20,897 nt of DNA from Asterionellopsis glacialis (GCA_014885115.2 WKLE02004135.1:1-20897); one strand, 5' to 3'. Shown: positions 10,123 to 18,508, numbered from the stretch's first letter. Made by a program: numbers and translations. The notes: generated by a model not told the origin, from the sequence alone.

Positions 10123-11490
10123 TTAAAAAAAATCGAGCCCTAATCGTCGTGCCACGTTTTCATAACCTCCAAACTTTTCAATTGGTTTATCCAATTGGAC
10201 TCCGTTCTCCCCACTAGCAAGTAACTTGCTGCGAGTAGGCATAGAAATTGCGTGTATCTTCAAGGGGGGGGTCTTTTTCATATTCTCAGAGTGTACAAAC
10301 TGCAAAAGAGCAATTGCAAAAGTGATGCTGAATGGCCCCCAGTTCATGTCATAAAATAACCCCGTCGAGTCCATCTTTCTAGGGTACACATTATTTGTAT
10401 GCTTCATACCAAATCGACTTGCTACGAACTTACGGCCTCCGTAAAATTGCACAAGTCGGTAAAGCTGGTCGTAACCATTTTTCTTTATTTCTGTCATGGA
10501 TGGAAAGAATTCATCACTTCCCTCGTGGTATGCATCCAAATAGCGTTGGAGGTCCACCAGTAATTCAAATTGGCCCATAAACCAGTACCAGTCTCTATAG
10601 GGAACGAGTCCAGCAGCTCGACGAATCTCTTTCGCTCCACCAAATCGAGAGATGGCCAGCTTTAGATCTTCTCTACCTCGACGGGCGATTTCACTTGGAC
10701 GTGGCATCCTGGTGACAACATTAAAACAGAAGTCCAGAATTGTGCATGTTAGTGGCTGCAAAGTATAAAAATTCCGTGAACATATTCGCTCACATGGATA
10801 TTCTCACCAAACAGCAGGACGCCCAAGTGTTTCTTGGCATTCATCCAAATATTCATACAATTCTGAAATGACAGTATCTTTATTCCAGTATCCCTTCGGT
10901 TTTCGTCCTTCCTTGTGGGCCCACCGATCTTCGATATTTCTGGGGTTGGACCTTTCCTCCACATTTGTCCGTTGTTGCGGAGACAAAGGAGGGCAGTGGG
11001 GAAATAAGCCGGGTGTATCCTGGAGCAATAATCTTTGTAGTTCAGGGTTATTTTTCACAGCATCTGCCCACTTTCCAGGCATGATTCGAGCACCACCAAG
11101 ACTTCGCGACATTTCTTCGCGGCCACCCTGGACAACAATTGCATTTTTTAGATCATACCGTTGAAAGTGATTGAGTAGGGCCTCGTTCGGAATGACTGGT
11201 GGCTCATTGGGAGGTATTTTTATGTTAATTTGTCCCCAGAATGCACGGAATTCTGCCTCAACATTGTTAATGTAATTCCAATAATATTTAGGACGACGGC
11301 TGGTAGGTTTCCGACGGACTTGTCTTTTTCGTTTTAAGGAGCTCTCATCAGACACGGAAGAAAAACTCTCCAGCGTCGCGCAACCTCGAGAGAATTTTTT
11401 CTGGTATGGAAAAAAAGAAGCTGCAGTAGCCTTAGCCAAAAGAATCACCCAAAGGAAGGCTTTAATTCGTAGAAGGCTTAAAGCAATCAT
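10123..11490 (-). CDS. probable plastid-targeted protein with four YW/GR-DL/FGG repeats (two exons)
   Basis: I predict a 422-residue protein from two exons, 11490-10808 and 10708-10123. The frame opens at 11496 with GTG, but the first ATG is at 11490 and begins a good signal peptide (hydrophobic residues 2-22). This ends ATAA/SFFPYQ, an ASAFAP-like motif with an aromatic residue after the cut, followed by a basic Ser-rich stretch: the bipartite pattern of diatom plastid import. Four degenerate repeats follow: about 68-132 (YYW...DLKNAIVVQGG...SLGG), 200-262 (GYW...MPRPSEIARRGREDLKLAISRFGG), 268-330 (WYWF...QLYRLVQFYGGRKFVASRFG) and about 349-419 (MNWG...MPTRSKLL...IEKFGGYENVARRLGL). I recall similar modules in uncharacterised chloroplast proteins of plants and algae, possibly acting on nucleic acid, but I cannot name a function. 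Neighbours suggest no operon or partner. The family and targeting calls are inference; the gene itself is well supported. Confidence 0.82.
10709..10807 (-). other. 99-nt GT-AG intron
   Basis: The minus strand reads TTTG/GTGAGAATA at the donor and GTCACCAG/GATGCC at the acceptor. Splicing joins TG+G into a Trp codon and gives RPAVW-MPRPSEIARRGREDL, which restores one repeat with the expected spacing. An alternative acceptor nearer the donor (CAG at 10756-10758) gives a stop or needs a poor donor, so I reject it. The unspliced frame stops with TGA inside the donor. Confidence 0.85.
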
Positions 11491-11544
11491 TTTCACTGTG
11501 AAATAATGAAAGAAACACCTTATGGTTCCAGAAACGATCTCGAT

Positions 11545-11593
11545 CTGAAAACATCAAACCAAAAAGCGTGTTACTGTATCTAATTATTCTCAC
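11545..11593 (-). other. possible 5'-UTR intron of the repeat protein gene
   Basis: Upstream of the start the minus strand has a consensus donor (TATG/GTGAGAATA) and a T-rich acceptor (GATGTTTTCAG/ATCGAG), 49 nt apart. It would lie in the 5' UTR, because the signal peptide starts downstream at 11490. It is short for an intron, so moderate to low confidence. Confidence 0.35.
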
Positions 11594-11729
11594 CATACTT
11601 TCAACTTGCCACGCACCCGGCTTCCTTCGATCACTGGTTTGATATCTGGTATTTATATTTAAAATACTAATAATTAGTTATTCTGCTACCTGGGTCGGCT
11701 GGCTTCCAACGGGCACAACGGTTGCTGAT

Positions 11730-12090
11730 GTCGATGCTGACGTCTTCGTGCGGTACTTGGATTCACGAAGATTGAGCGCACAAGCAGGACGAGGGAGGAG
11801 TGCAGCTGCTAGTGAGGTCCTACCCAAGGTAATCACAAAAATCGAAGATAAACAGAGTACTGTAAGACGAAAAAACAGATTCAGTTGCAACAGAAGATAC
11901 CAGGACCATTGCAAGCGAGTCGGTATCGTTACGCGCAAGACGGTCTATTAGAGGAAACGTGTACCTCACAATACGATTTATAGATCAGTTTTATCTTAAA
12001 AGCATTAGAAAAACTTCATGATTTTCATACAGGATCCTCTATTGATGACATACGTAAACTTGTACAATCCTTATTACCTGAAGACCTTGA
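11730..12090 (+). pseudogene. possible upstream exons or broken 5' part of the small gene at 12091
   Basis: The plus strand reads as protein in pieces. One frame gives VFVRYLDSRRLSAQAGRGRS up to about 11827, where AAG/GTAATC looks like a donor. After AAACAG, near 11879, another piece reads IQLQQKIPGPLQASRYRYAQ and runs to a TAG near 11981. The same frame resumes as FILKALEKLHDFHTGSSIDD and continues to DLEW at 12094, where the next frame takes over one base out of step. Either these are exons of a spliced gene or the gene has acquired a stop and a one-base deletion. Both readings are inference from reading frames and splice-like words. Confidence 0.3.
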
Positions 12091-12402
12091 ATGGAAAATA
12101 ATGCATTATTCTTACGTACACTCAAAGATACTATTGCCGATGGAGATTTGGAAACAATTGATTCTACATGTACCACACGACCAATCTTTTGTAAATTATC
12201 ACAAGAGCTAAAAAAGAAACGTGGCGAAGATATCCAATCCATGATGAAACGACAAAGACAACATCAACTAGAAAATTTAGATTTAGATATCCATTGGAAG
12301 GATGTTGGTGCGGATTGGAAGAGAGTACCCAAGCCTAAACGACATAGTATCCATGCCAAACCGAAAATTATATCCAAGAAGATAATGGATAAGGCACTGT
12401 AA
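12091..12402 (+). CDS. small basic protein of unknown function, or last exons of a larger gene
   Basis: ATG at 12091 opens a 103-residue frame, hydrophilic and rich in Lys, Arg and Gln, with LSQELKKKRGEDIQSMMKRQRQHQ (helical, possibly coiled) followed by a basic tail KRVPKPKRHSIHAKPK. I recognise no domain. The apparent stop TAA is embedded in GTAAGTATA, a near-perfect splice donor at 12399. Splicing to an AG at 12611-12612 would add a short tail ending ISNPMEMI and a stop at 12638-12640, with the TG microsatellite in a 214-nt intron. Upstream, a related reading frame runs into this one with a one-base offset, so the gene may be longer or disrupted. It lies head to head with the minus-strand repeat protein gene. 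Confidence 0.4.
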   Translation: MENNALFLRTLKDTIADGDLETIDSTCTTRPIFCKLSQELKKKRGEDIQSMMKRQRQHQLENLDLDIHWKDVGADWKRVPKPKRHSIHAKPKIISKKIMDKAL

Positions 12403-12409
12403 GTATATA

Positions 12410-12411
<2 letters not shown>

Positions 12412-12457
<46 letters not shown>

Positions 12458-12477
12458 TGAGTGAGTGAGAGAGAGTG
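12412..12477. repeat. TG microsatellite followed by GTGA/GA repeats
   Basis: About 22 TG units run from 12412, then GTGA units and a short GA run. It lies directly after the apparent stop, inside the putative final intron of the neighbouring small gene. Confidence 0.95.
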
Positions 12478-12640
12478 ATGTAAAGAAAACTATAAACTGA
12501 AGCTAATTTGCTGCTTGGTCTTTGTCACATATTGTATATGTATTCGAATTTATATATGCTCACAAACTTTATTGCGAATACATCATTTTCTGCACCTCTT
12601 ACCCAACAACAGTATTAGCAATCCAATGGAAATGATTTAA

Positions 12641-13192
12641 ACGTAACTTTAAATCAAAAAGATCCATGAGGGTGTGTATCGAAAGATATAGTACATCAGT
12701 TGTGGTTGGATCAGCCTTGTATACTTTTGTATCAACAATAAATTTCAAACATTTGCATTCACAAAATGAAAAAAAATACATACAAACATATCTATCTATC
12801 TATCTATCTTTTACGCTGTTTAGAACCTGCAGACAATTGCATATATACTCATTCATCTATCATGATAAAATTTCCGTACAAAGTACAAAAATTTTTAGAA
12901 TACTCGCCAGAAAGACGTTTGTAGATCTTTCAAAACAAGGTTGGATTGTATGCAGAGTTGTTGGCATATTTACTTTAACTTTTTCTATACTAGGCAGAAA
13001 CACAAAACCTAAAATAAAAATACGGAACGAGACATTTTTTTTAATTCGCTATTATTTTTTGTGCGCTCATGAAATTTGGAAGAGAAAGATTCAAACTCAG
13101 GCACTATGTTTCAAAATCCTGCAATGATAAAATTAATTGAGATAGCAAAATCTAAAAAATTGCCCAATGTTCTTGATAGCACATGTTCTTTG
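12641..13192. other. AT-rich intergenic DNA
   Basis: A 153-codon ATG frame (12666-13127, plus) runs through it but is AT-driven, spans a TATC microsatellite (12789-12809) and shows no domain, so I do not call it a gene. The right end should hold the 3' UTR of the minus-strand gene that ends at 13193. Confidence 0.5.
12789..12809. repeat. TATC/ATCT microsatellite
   Basis: About five tandem tetranucleotide units, tatctatctatc, in non-coding DNA. Confidence 0.9.
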
Positions 13193-13816
13193 TTAGTCTT
13201 TACTTTCAATAGAGAAGTCAAATTGGATACCACCACCATTCTTATAATATTCGGCTACTCCTTGTCGCAATTCCCCCAAAGTTTTACAATTGTTACAGCT
13301 GGCACGGTTTTCAACACATGCGGGACCACTACAAATATATGCTCTTCGAAATTCAGTTGGGATTGTAAATAACCAAATACAAAACACTAACGCAAGCGAA
13401 AAAAGAATTTGTCCCCTTGTTCCTGTACCCGTCACACTATCACTTGGAGCTTTACGTTCATACAATCTCATCTCTCTGCCTTCTTGCGGTCCTACAAGTG
13501 CTGGTCTATTCTTTAGGTTGCGATGATTCAAATTTTTATGAAGAGAAAAACATAATTCGCTATGCTTTGTGACTCCGTACTTGAAGTTTGCTTTTGTGGA
13601 TTTCGATAATGATGAATTTGATGTCGCCACCGAAAATACTTCTTTATTGCATGAGGGATTTTGTGCTGTGGCTACTCTTTTTACAACGGTCGCACTGGTA
13701 AATGCGTTTGACTGCAATGGAAGTTGAATAAAAATGGTCGATAACAAAAACACCATCATACTGAAAGCATAACAGTTTTGAGGAAACTGTCTGCTTTTCA
13801 TTATTGAAGTAGACAT
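13193..13816 (-). CDS. probable plastid-targeted single-span membrane protein with Cys4 cluster
   Basis: The 207-residue frame has an ATG at 13816. A second ATG at 13801 (MKSRQFPQ...) has a better upstream context and still precedes the whole signal sequence, so it may be the true start. The hydrophobic segment (about 17-33) ends SNA/FTSATVVKR, a diatom ASAFAP-like site, followed by a Ser/Lys/Asn-rich stretch suited to a transit peptide. A single transmembrane helix lies at about 135-152 (ILFSLALVFCIWLF). It is followed by FRRAYICSGPAC and the spacing C-x4-C-x6-C-x2-C (162, 167, 174, 177), then a conserved-looking tail, AEYYKNGGGIQFDFSIE. The cysteines could bind a metal or form disulfides. 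I do not recognise the family and infer only a plastid membrane location. Confidence 0.78.
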   Translation of the reverse strand: MSTSIMKSRQFPQNCYAFSMMVFLLSTIFIQLPLQSNAFTSATVVKRVATAQNPSCNKEVFSVATSNSSLSKSTKANFKYGVTKHSELCFSLHKNLNHRNLKNRPALVGPQEGREMRLYERKAPSDSVTGTGTRGQILFSLALVFCIWLFTIPTEFRRAYICSGPACVENRASCNNCKTLGELRQGVAEYYKNGGGIQFDFSIESKD

Positions 13817-14780
13817 ACCTTCATTGAAAAATAAGGGAGGGGCTTGAGATCAATATTTTACTCTGCTATCGTTCGTGCAGGGAAGAAGTCGCCCAGCAAT
13901 TGCTTGTTGACTCTCGAACTCCTCAGGCGATGATGCAATCTCTCGGTAGACCAGGGGTAGGGGTCCAAAATCTCAAATCCCAGGGAAACACACGAAGAAC
14001 GAAAAACTGGTAGCCTCTCTCTCTAGAGAGGAGGGATTTGTGTTGGGGAATACCTCTTCTCGATAAATTATGGGGATATCCTCGGCTATCGCTATCTCAG
14101 CTTACGGGAACCTGTCAACAGCTTTTCAAAAAGCTGAAAACGTTGCAAATTTCCGGGCGACATATTGATACCGGGGACAGGTCTAAAAAGAGCGCTAAAC
14201 CGAGTGCACACAAAAATCCGTACGTTTTTTAGTAGCTGTTTCGGCAAAGAGCCTACGAAAAAAAAGTGTCCCACTCGATGCAGGAGGATGGAGTGGGACA
14301 CTTTTTGTTTCCGTACCGTTTTTTACGAACTACCTCCAACACACATCTCCACCAATCAAATCAAGTCTCCAAAAAATCTGCAAAACATACTCCCACCGTG
14401 TTCGTTTGGCACATGATGTGCGGGTTTCACCAACAGGAATGGGATTTGGCACTCACACACAGCCACATGATCACACAAGACACAACAACCAACCTATTAC
14501 GTAGCATGTCTGCTTCCATTGTTGCCTTTGTCAAATGTTGTGTAAAAGCAACAGAGGAACAACAATAAGAGCAGCAGCAAGCATGATGACTGGTGAACAC
14601 GTGGCAGTGCAGAAGAGAAGAAAGTGGCCTTGTTTTGACTGTCATTCAGTTTTGTTCCTTTTGTTGATTTTGAATTGTCTGGCAATGAGGATGAGGAAGA
14701 TGCTGGATCAGATAATGATGATGAAGACAACTAACAGGAAGACAGCAATAACAGCAGCAACTCGAGCCAACAGATTTTAA
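13817..14780. other. intergenic DNA upstream of the plastid membrane protein gene
   Basis: No supported gene. It contains the hairpin at 14261-14306, a small palindrome CAGCTTTT-CA-AAAAGCTG (14119-14136) and CTCTCTAGAGAG near 14018-14030. From about 14560, AGCAGCAG and GATGATGA runs mark low-complexity sequence that may belong to the decayed transposase further right. Overlapping open frames on both strands are short and lack domains. Confidence 0.5.
14261..14306. repeat. 16-bp perfect stem hairpin
   Basis: AAAAAGTGTCCCACTC (14261-14276) and GAGTGGGACACTTTTT (14291-14306) pair perfectly around a 14-nt loop. Being strand-symmetric, it could form in DNA or in RNA from either strand. I see no flanking gene end that would explain it. 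Confidence 0.85.
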
Positions 14781-15300
14781 ACCTTCAGATAAAATAAAAG
14801 AAACCCATCATTAGTGACTATGCTATTCTTGGGTGGCCCTTCTTTCAGTTGAAGACAAAGTCAGGGAAGATGCCAATAGTTAAATTGGTGGTGCACATTG
14901 TGATGTGGCTGAATGTGTAATCACAAATCTTGATGCCCACGACAAGGATAGAAAAATCATAGATACAATTGATACTTTTTGGAATGAATTTAAATAATTC
15001 CAAAATTGTACCAGCATATTTTGCAATTTGAATAGATGGAATAGCAGCAATGTTATGCATGGAGAATTGCATACATGGCATGAAATGGATACAAGCATTC
15101 AATGTTCTCCATGGATCATGGATTTACCTGGAGTGATTGATTTCTGAGTATCCAAACAGTGTGGTAAGTATACCAGCATTCAAAGCATTCATATGCAAAA
15201 TCTTACACTACACTGTAGAGACAAATACATAGTTTCACAATTCATCATTACCTTAAAACTCTTTATCCAAATACACCTAATCATAAATACACATGCGAAG
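14690..15300 (+). pseudogene. decayed hAT-like transposase remnant
   Basis: The plus strand carries an acidic stretch (NEDEEDAGSDNDDEDN), then DYAILGW, then after a one-base frame change SVEDKVREDAN, stop, GGAHCDVAECVITNLDAHD, KIIDTIDTFWNEFK, stop, FQNCTSIFCNLNRWNSSNV and ELHTWHEMD. The order (DYAILGW, GAHCD.ECV, IID.IDTFWNEFK.FQ, RWNS, WHE) matches from memory the C-terminal part of hAT/RNase H-fold transposases common in diatom genomes. In-frame stops and shifts show it is dead. Further pieces to 15490 (RLWGTPMNGVIFATEL) may belong to it or not. The family call is from memory and moderate; that it is a broken coding remnant is better supported. Confidence 0.45.
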
Positions 15301-15744
15301 TCCTTCAACATTTCAATCAAGCTCTTGAACAACAAACAGGGGCGCTCCAAGTGCCAAATGGGGGGATTTCAAAGCAATATGCAGAGACATTGTTGCGGAG
15401 CCAGGATCACCACTAGGTTGTGGGGTACTCCTATGAACGGGGTCATCTTTGCAACAGAATTGACTGTAATTTTACTTCGAAGCGTCACATGATCTCTATC
15501 CGCGCTGGGTAAATTTGATTCATACATTTCAAAGCACACAATCACGACTTAGCAACTATGAAATTAAATTATTTGAGTATAACAGCGGTCGTTTGAAATG
15601 TTCTATGGATTTTCGTTCCACATTAGAGGACAATTGCAGCTTCCAAGAATTTGTCTCTTCATCCTGTGCAAGTTGCTTTGAGACTACATTTCCAGCACGC
15701 GGTTCGTATGTTGTATATTGACTATAATTCTTTACAACTGCAAG
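15301..15744. other. intergenic DNA left of the acidic secreted protein gene
   Basis: No supported gene. Several plus-strand frames overlap here with no domain. The right end includes the likely 3' UTR of the minus-strand gene ending at 15745. Confidence 0.5.
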
Positions 15745-16422
15745 TTAGAGTTCTTCGCCCATCATCTCCTCGTCGTCGTATTCAATTTCCATTAAGTGTT
15801 CTAAAATTTCTGGATCATCACGGAATGATTGTAGGAGAATTTTCGACAATATATCAGGTCGGTCCTTCAAAACTTCACCCTCCTTAAAGTCACTCTCCAA
15901 GTCAGCCCAATATTCCGGATGATCACGTTTCATTTCTGCTTCGACTTCATCAATCAAATTTGGGTCTGCATCCAATAATTGTGAAACTAATGTATTAATG
16001 AATTCAGGATCTTCTTCCATTATAGCATCGATGTCAAGGTCAGTCTCGCCACTCTCGTGAAATTCTTGTTCAATCGCAAAACATTCATAAGCACCTGCTA
16101 CATAATCCTTATGCGTCCATTCTTTCGAAGCGTCGTCTTTCTTGGGTGGCGCAGGTTCTTCATCCTCATTGTCGCCTTCGTCAAAGATGTAGGAAAAAAT
16201 ATCAGTTTCTACATTTAATCCAAGGTTTGAACAAACTTTCTTCAATTCATCGATGGATAAATCTTCTAAGTTACAGGATTCAAAATCAAGATCTTCAATT
16301 GTCAAACAACCACCAGTACTCGTGGTTGCGTCTGCTGCATCGTCTTGTGCTTTGACATTACTACAAAACATCATCATCATCATTGTTGTTGTAAGTACCA
16401 AGACTGAGAATGACTTCATCAT
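15745..16422 (-). CDS. acidic secreted or ER protein with five proline-spaced helical repeats
   Basis: The protein has 225 residues. The frame opens with TTG at 16437; the first ATG is at 16422, beginning MMKSFSVLVL. The signal peptide (about 1-25) ends NVKA/QDD. Residues 40-75 contain CLTIEDLDFESCNLEDLSID and ELKKVCSNLGL, a SAP-like helix pattern with cysteines that could form disulfides. An acidic DEGDNEDEE linker follows. The C-terminal half (about 135-215) has prolines at 139, 154, 169, 189 and 204, each in the context (D/H/R)P-x-hydrophobic, giving 15-residue units (one interval of 20) that resemble the DP helices of STI1-type chaperone-binding domains. The end, MGEEL, is only faintly like an ER retention signal. 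With no aromatic residue after the cut, secretion or ER residence is more likely than plastid import. I do not recognise an orthologue. Confidence 0.8.
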   Translation of the reverse strand: MMKSFSVLVLTTTMMMMMFCSNVKAQDDAADATTSTGGCLTIEDLDFESCNLEDLSIDELKKVCSNLGLNVETDIFSYIFDEGDNEDEEPAPPKKDDASKEWTHKDYVAGAYECFAIEQEFHESGETDLDIDAIMEEDPEFINTLVSQLLDADPNLIDEVEAEMKRDHPEYWADLESDFKEGEVLKDRPDILSKILLQSFRDDPEILEHLMEIEYDDEEMMGEEL

Positions 16423-17065
16423 TTTTTCTTGTAACAATAGTAAAATGCAAAATGACGCTCTGTGTTATATTTTTTGGCGTTAGTACGCAGGATTGAGTAT
16501 TGAGACGACCTCTAGGTAAGCAAGAAGACAAGTTGCTTGTTGCCGTTTTAGATGACAATGAGGAGAGTGCTTCGAACTCAGATCGTCGTGTGGGCTTCGT
16601 GTGAAGACCTTTGACCTTTCTTTTGACCTTGACCTTTATGGCCCTCTGTGAACAAATGGTCCGTACGTACACCGTTCTGGTCTTCGGTGTAGGTACCGGA
16701 ACGAGCGGTACGGTACCTTCTCGAACCAAACGTGCCGTCGTGCATTTTTTATGCCTGGCAGGCGATTGTTGACGATTTTGGCGGACTCCACAGTTTTTTT
16801 TTAGAAAATTTCACCTTAGATCATTTCTTTTTTCTATAGATATTCGTAACTGTTACTCCTTTTTAAAAAGAGTTCCGCAGACAACTGCTATTGGCCCTAA
16901 AAGTGCAGGACTATATAATATAACCTTGATGACAAGGACAAAACTTCTTTTGTTATAAATCATAATGAATTCTTATTACAGTGCTGAAGACATCGATAAA
17001 AAGTCCCCTCTTTGCACGAATAGATAAAAACTTGTATATTTCTTCATTTGTACCGAATGGAACAA
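16423..17065. other. intergenic DNA: promoter side of the secreted protein gene
   Basis: This holds the 5' region of the minus-strand gene starting at 16422 and the 3' UTR of the gene ending at 17066. Four GACCTT(T) words lie at 16606-16637 in two abutting pairs, about 185-215 bases upstream of the start. GTACC-rich words cluster at 16660-16720. There is no supported gene. Confidence 0.5.
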
Positions 17066-18328
17066 TCACAAACAAATGACTTCGGAATCATCTTCGGATG
17101 ATAGACTAGAGGTATCGTTGTTGTCACTGGTAGCAGAAGCAGAGATACGAGCCAAATAATTCTGCACTGTTGCAATCTTCCTGTTAAGGACCCTACACCA
17201 TTCTTGTACTTCATTTTCATTTCCGTTGGATGTTGATGTTTTGGAACTTAACTCCATCATTTGATCTAATATTTCTAATGCAGCAAAATACATTTCTAAA
17301 CCTCTTGTCCAACGTCCTAATTTGGCATATATATCAGCAATGCTGTGAATCGTTGAGGATGTCACCAATTGATCAATCGGGATAGATGTTTCTGTTTGTA
17401 ATCGTAGTGAATGACTAAAAGCTTCTAATGCCTGCGAGTAGGAACCAGCCATGAACTTTTCTTTCCCTATACGTTCCAAGTGACAGACAACATCCATACA
17501 ATATGCTGAATCAAGCGGATTTTGAACGAGATCAACATCACCCTCTTCGTCATCTTCACTACCACTTGAATTACTATTTGATGTACCTTCCGTCGTTTCC
17601 AGTATTTGATTTTGTTTCCAGTCTCTCCGAAATCTTAAAGCAAAAAGAATATAAACATTCCGAAAAGAGAATATAGCGAAAGCAAACGAGAGTGAGTGAT
17701 TACAGTCTGGGTTCAAGACTTTGTAGACTTTCTCAAGAGCTAAGAAATGCACCTCCTCCTCGCACGGTTGTACGAACCTTTGAAAATCTCGAGGTTTATA
17801 GAAAAAAGTTTGTGAATCTTTAGCCTGAATTCTTGGAATATGATGAGTTGCCGTAACTACCTGTTCATGGAATGATACGGTTCTTAACCTGCTCGGTGCA
17901 TGTAATAACTTCTTTCTCTTCGCAGTTGTCGATGGTGGTGTAACAGTTTTTTGAATTTTATTTTTCTTCTCGGGTGTACCATGGCACTCGACATCATATT
18001 CGTCATCGTCACTGTCGTTGGAGTTCTTCATAATGATTGTAGTATTCGTAGATAGAGATTGTTGAAAGAGATTACTACTATCAGTACATGAAATTTTTGT
18101 TGATACAATTTCAATTAAATTAATTGTAGATGATGGACTTGATTGTCCTGAATGAAGATGTCTAGGTGGTGACGGTGGCGCTTGTGGCATTATACTTTCA
18201 TGGAAAGCTCTTGTTCCACCACCAGAGAATGAAGATTCATCATCATTATCCCAATCTGTATCAAAAAGTATTGGTTCTCTGATAGCAGACATTGATTGTC
18301 TGTCTCGAAACGGTCTCATGAAAGTCAT
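17066..18328 (-). CDS. Ser/Asp-rich TPR protein, probably nuclear
   Basis: The frame opens with TTG at 18352; the first ATG is at 18328 (MTFMRPFRDRQS), giving 420 residues. The N-terminal half is disordered, rich in Ser, Pro, Thr and Asp, with a DSDDDEYD acidic patch and a basic KKNKIQ...AKRKKLLH stretch that may be a nuclear localisation signal (about 120-145). FFYKPRDFQRFVQP (about 175-188) resembles a short Tyr-x-x-x-Asp-Phe motif common in diatom-specific proteins. After an acidic Ser-rich linker come two tetratricopeptide-like repeats: about 281-312 (GKEKFMAGSYSQALEAFSHSL) and about 325-358 (IADIYAKLGRWTRGLEMYFAALEIL). TPRs bind partner proteins, so a scaffold role is likely, but no partner can be named. 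Residues 209-236 are unusually hydrophobic and may be an unremoved intron (17623-17703). No transmembrane or plastid signal is otherwise seen. Confidence 0.8.
   Translation of the reverse strand: MTFMRPFRDRQSMSAIREPILFDTDWDNDDESSFSGGGTRAFHESIMPQAPPSPPRHLHSGQSSPSSTINLIEIVSTKISCTDSSNLFQQSLSTNTTIIMKNSNDSDDDEYDVECHGTPEKKNKIQKTVTPPSTTAKRKKLLHAPSRLRTVSFHEQVVTATHHIPRIQAKDSQTFFYKPRDFQRFVQPCEEEVHFLALEKVYKVLNPDCNHSLSFAFAIFSFRNVYILFALRFRRDWKQNQILETTEGTSNSNSSGSEDDEEGDVDLVQNPLDSAYCMDVVCHLERIGKEKFMAGSYSQALEAFSHSLRLQTETSIPIDQLVTSSTIHSIADIYAKLGRWTRGLEMYFAALEILDQMMELSSKTSTSNGNENEVQEWCRVLNRKIATVQNYLARISASATSDNNDTSSLSSEDDSEVICL
17623..17703 (-). other. possible 81-nt in-frame intron inside the TPR gene
   Basis: The minus strand here is T-rich, with no stop, and encodes a hydrophobic string (LSFAFAIFSF, VYILFALRF) unlike its acidic surroundings. 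GT at 17703 and AG at 17624-17623 bound exactly 81 nt. Splicing would give NPD-Y-WKQNQ in frame and a 393-residue protein. The donor (GTAATC) is weak, so exon is still possible. Confidence 0.35.
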
Positions 18329-18476
18329 TTTGATTCCGATGTCAACGTTCAATCTAAGGTAACTACCGGTGCTCTATCTTACCCCAAACTTCTACGGCTT
18401 ATCACTGTCGCTCTTTTCTAGATTTGACCAGCAAAGTGAATATGATTATACTCTCTAAAAAATAATATGTTACTAG

Positions 18477-18508
<32 letters not shown>

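Noticed and set aside
10756..10807. Shorter 52-nt intron using the CAG acceptor at 10756-10758
   Set aside because: With the good donor it gives a stop two codons into the second exon; the 99-nt version restores a conserved repeat.
11678..11938. Minus-strand frame that looks like a signal peptide
   Set aside because: It starts at TTG with no internal ATG, and joining it to the repeat protein through the nearest donor and acceptor gives a stop.
12666..13127. 153-codon plus-strand ATG frame
   Set aside because: It runs through a tetranucleotide repeat and AT-rich DNA, with no domain or codon pattern of a real gene.
13290..13526. Plus-strand frame opposite the plastid membrane protein gene
   Set aside because: It is the antisense shadow of the minus-strand coding region.
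14427..14780. Overlapping Ser/Leu/Cys-rich frames on both strands
   Set aside because: They arise from AGCAGCAG and GATGATGA low-complexity DNA and show no domain.
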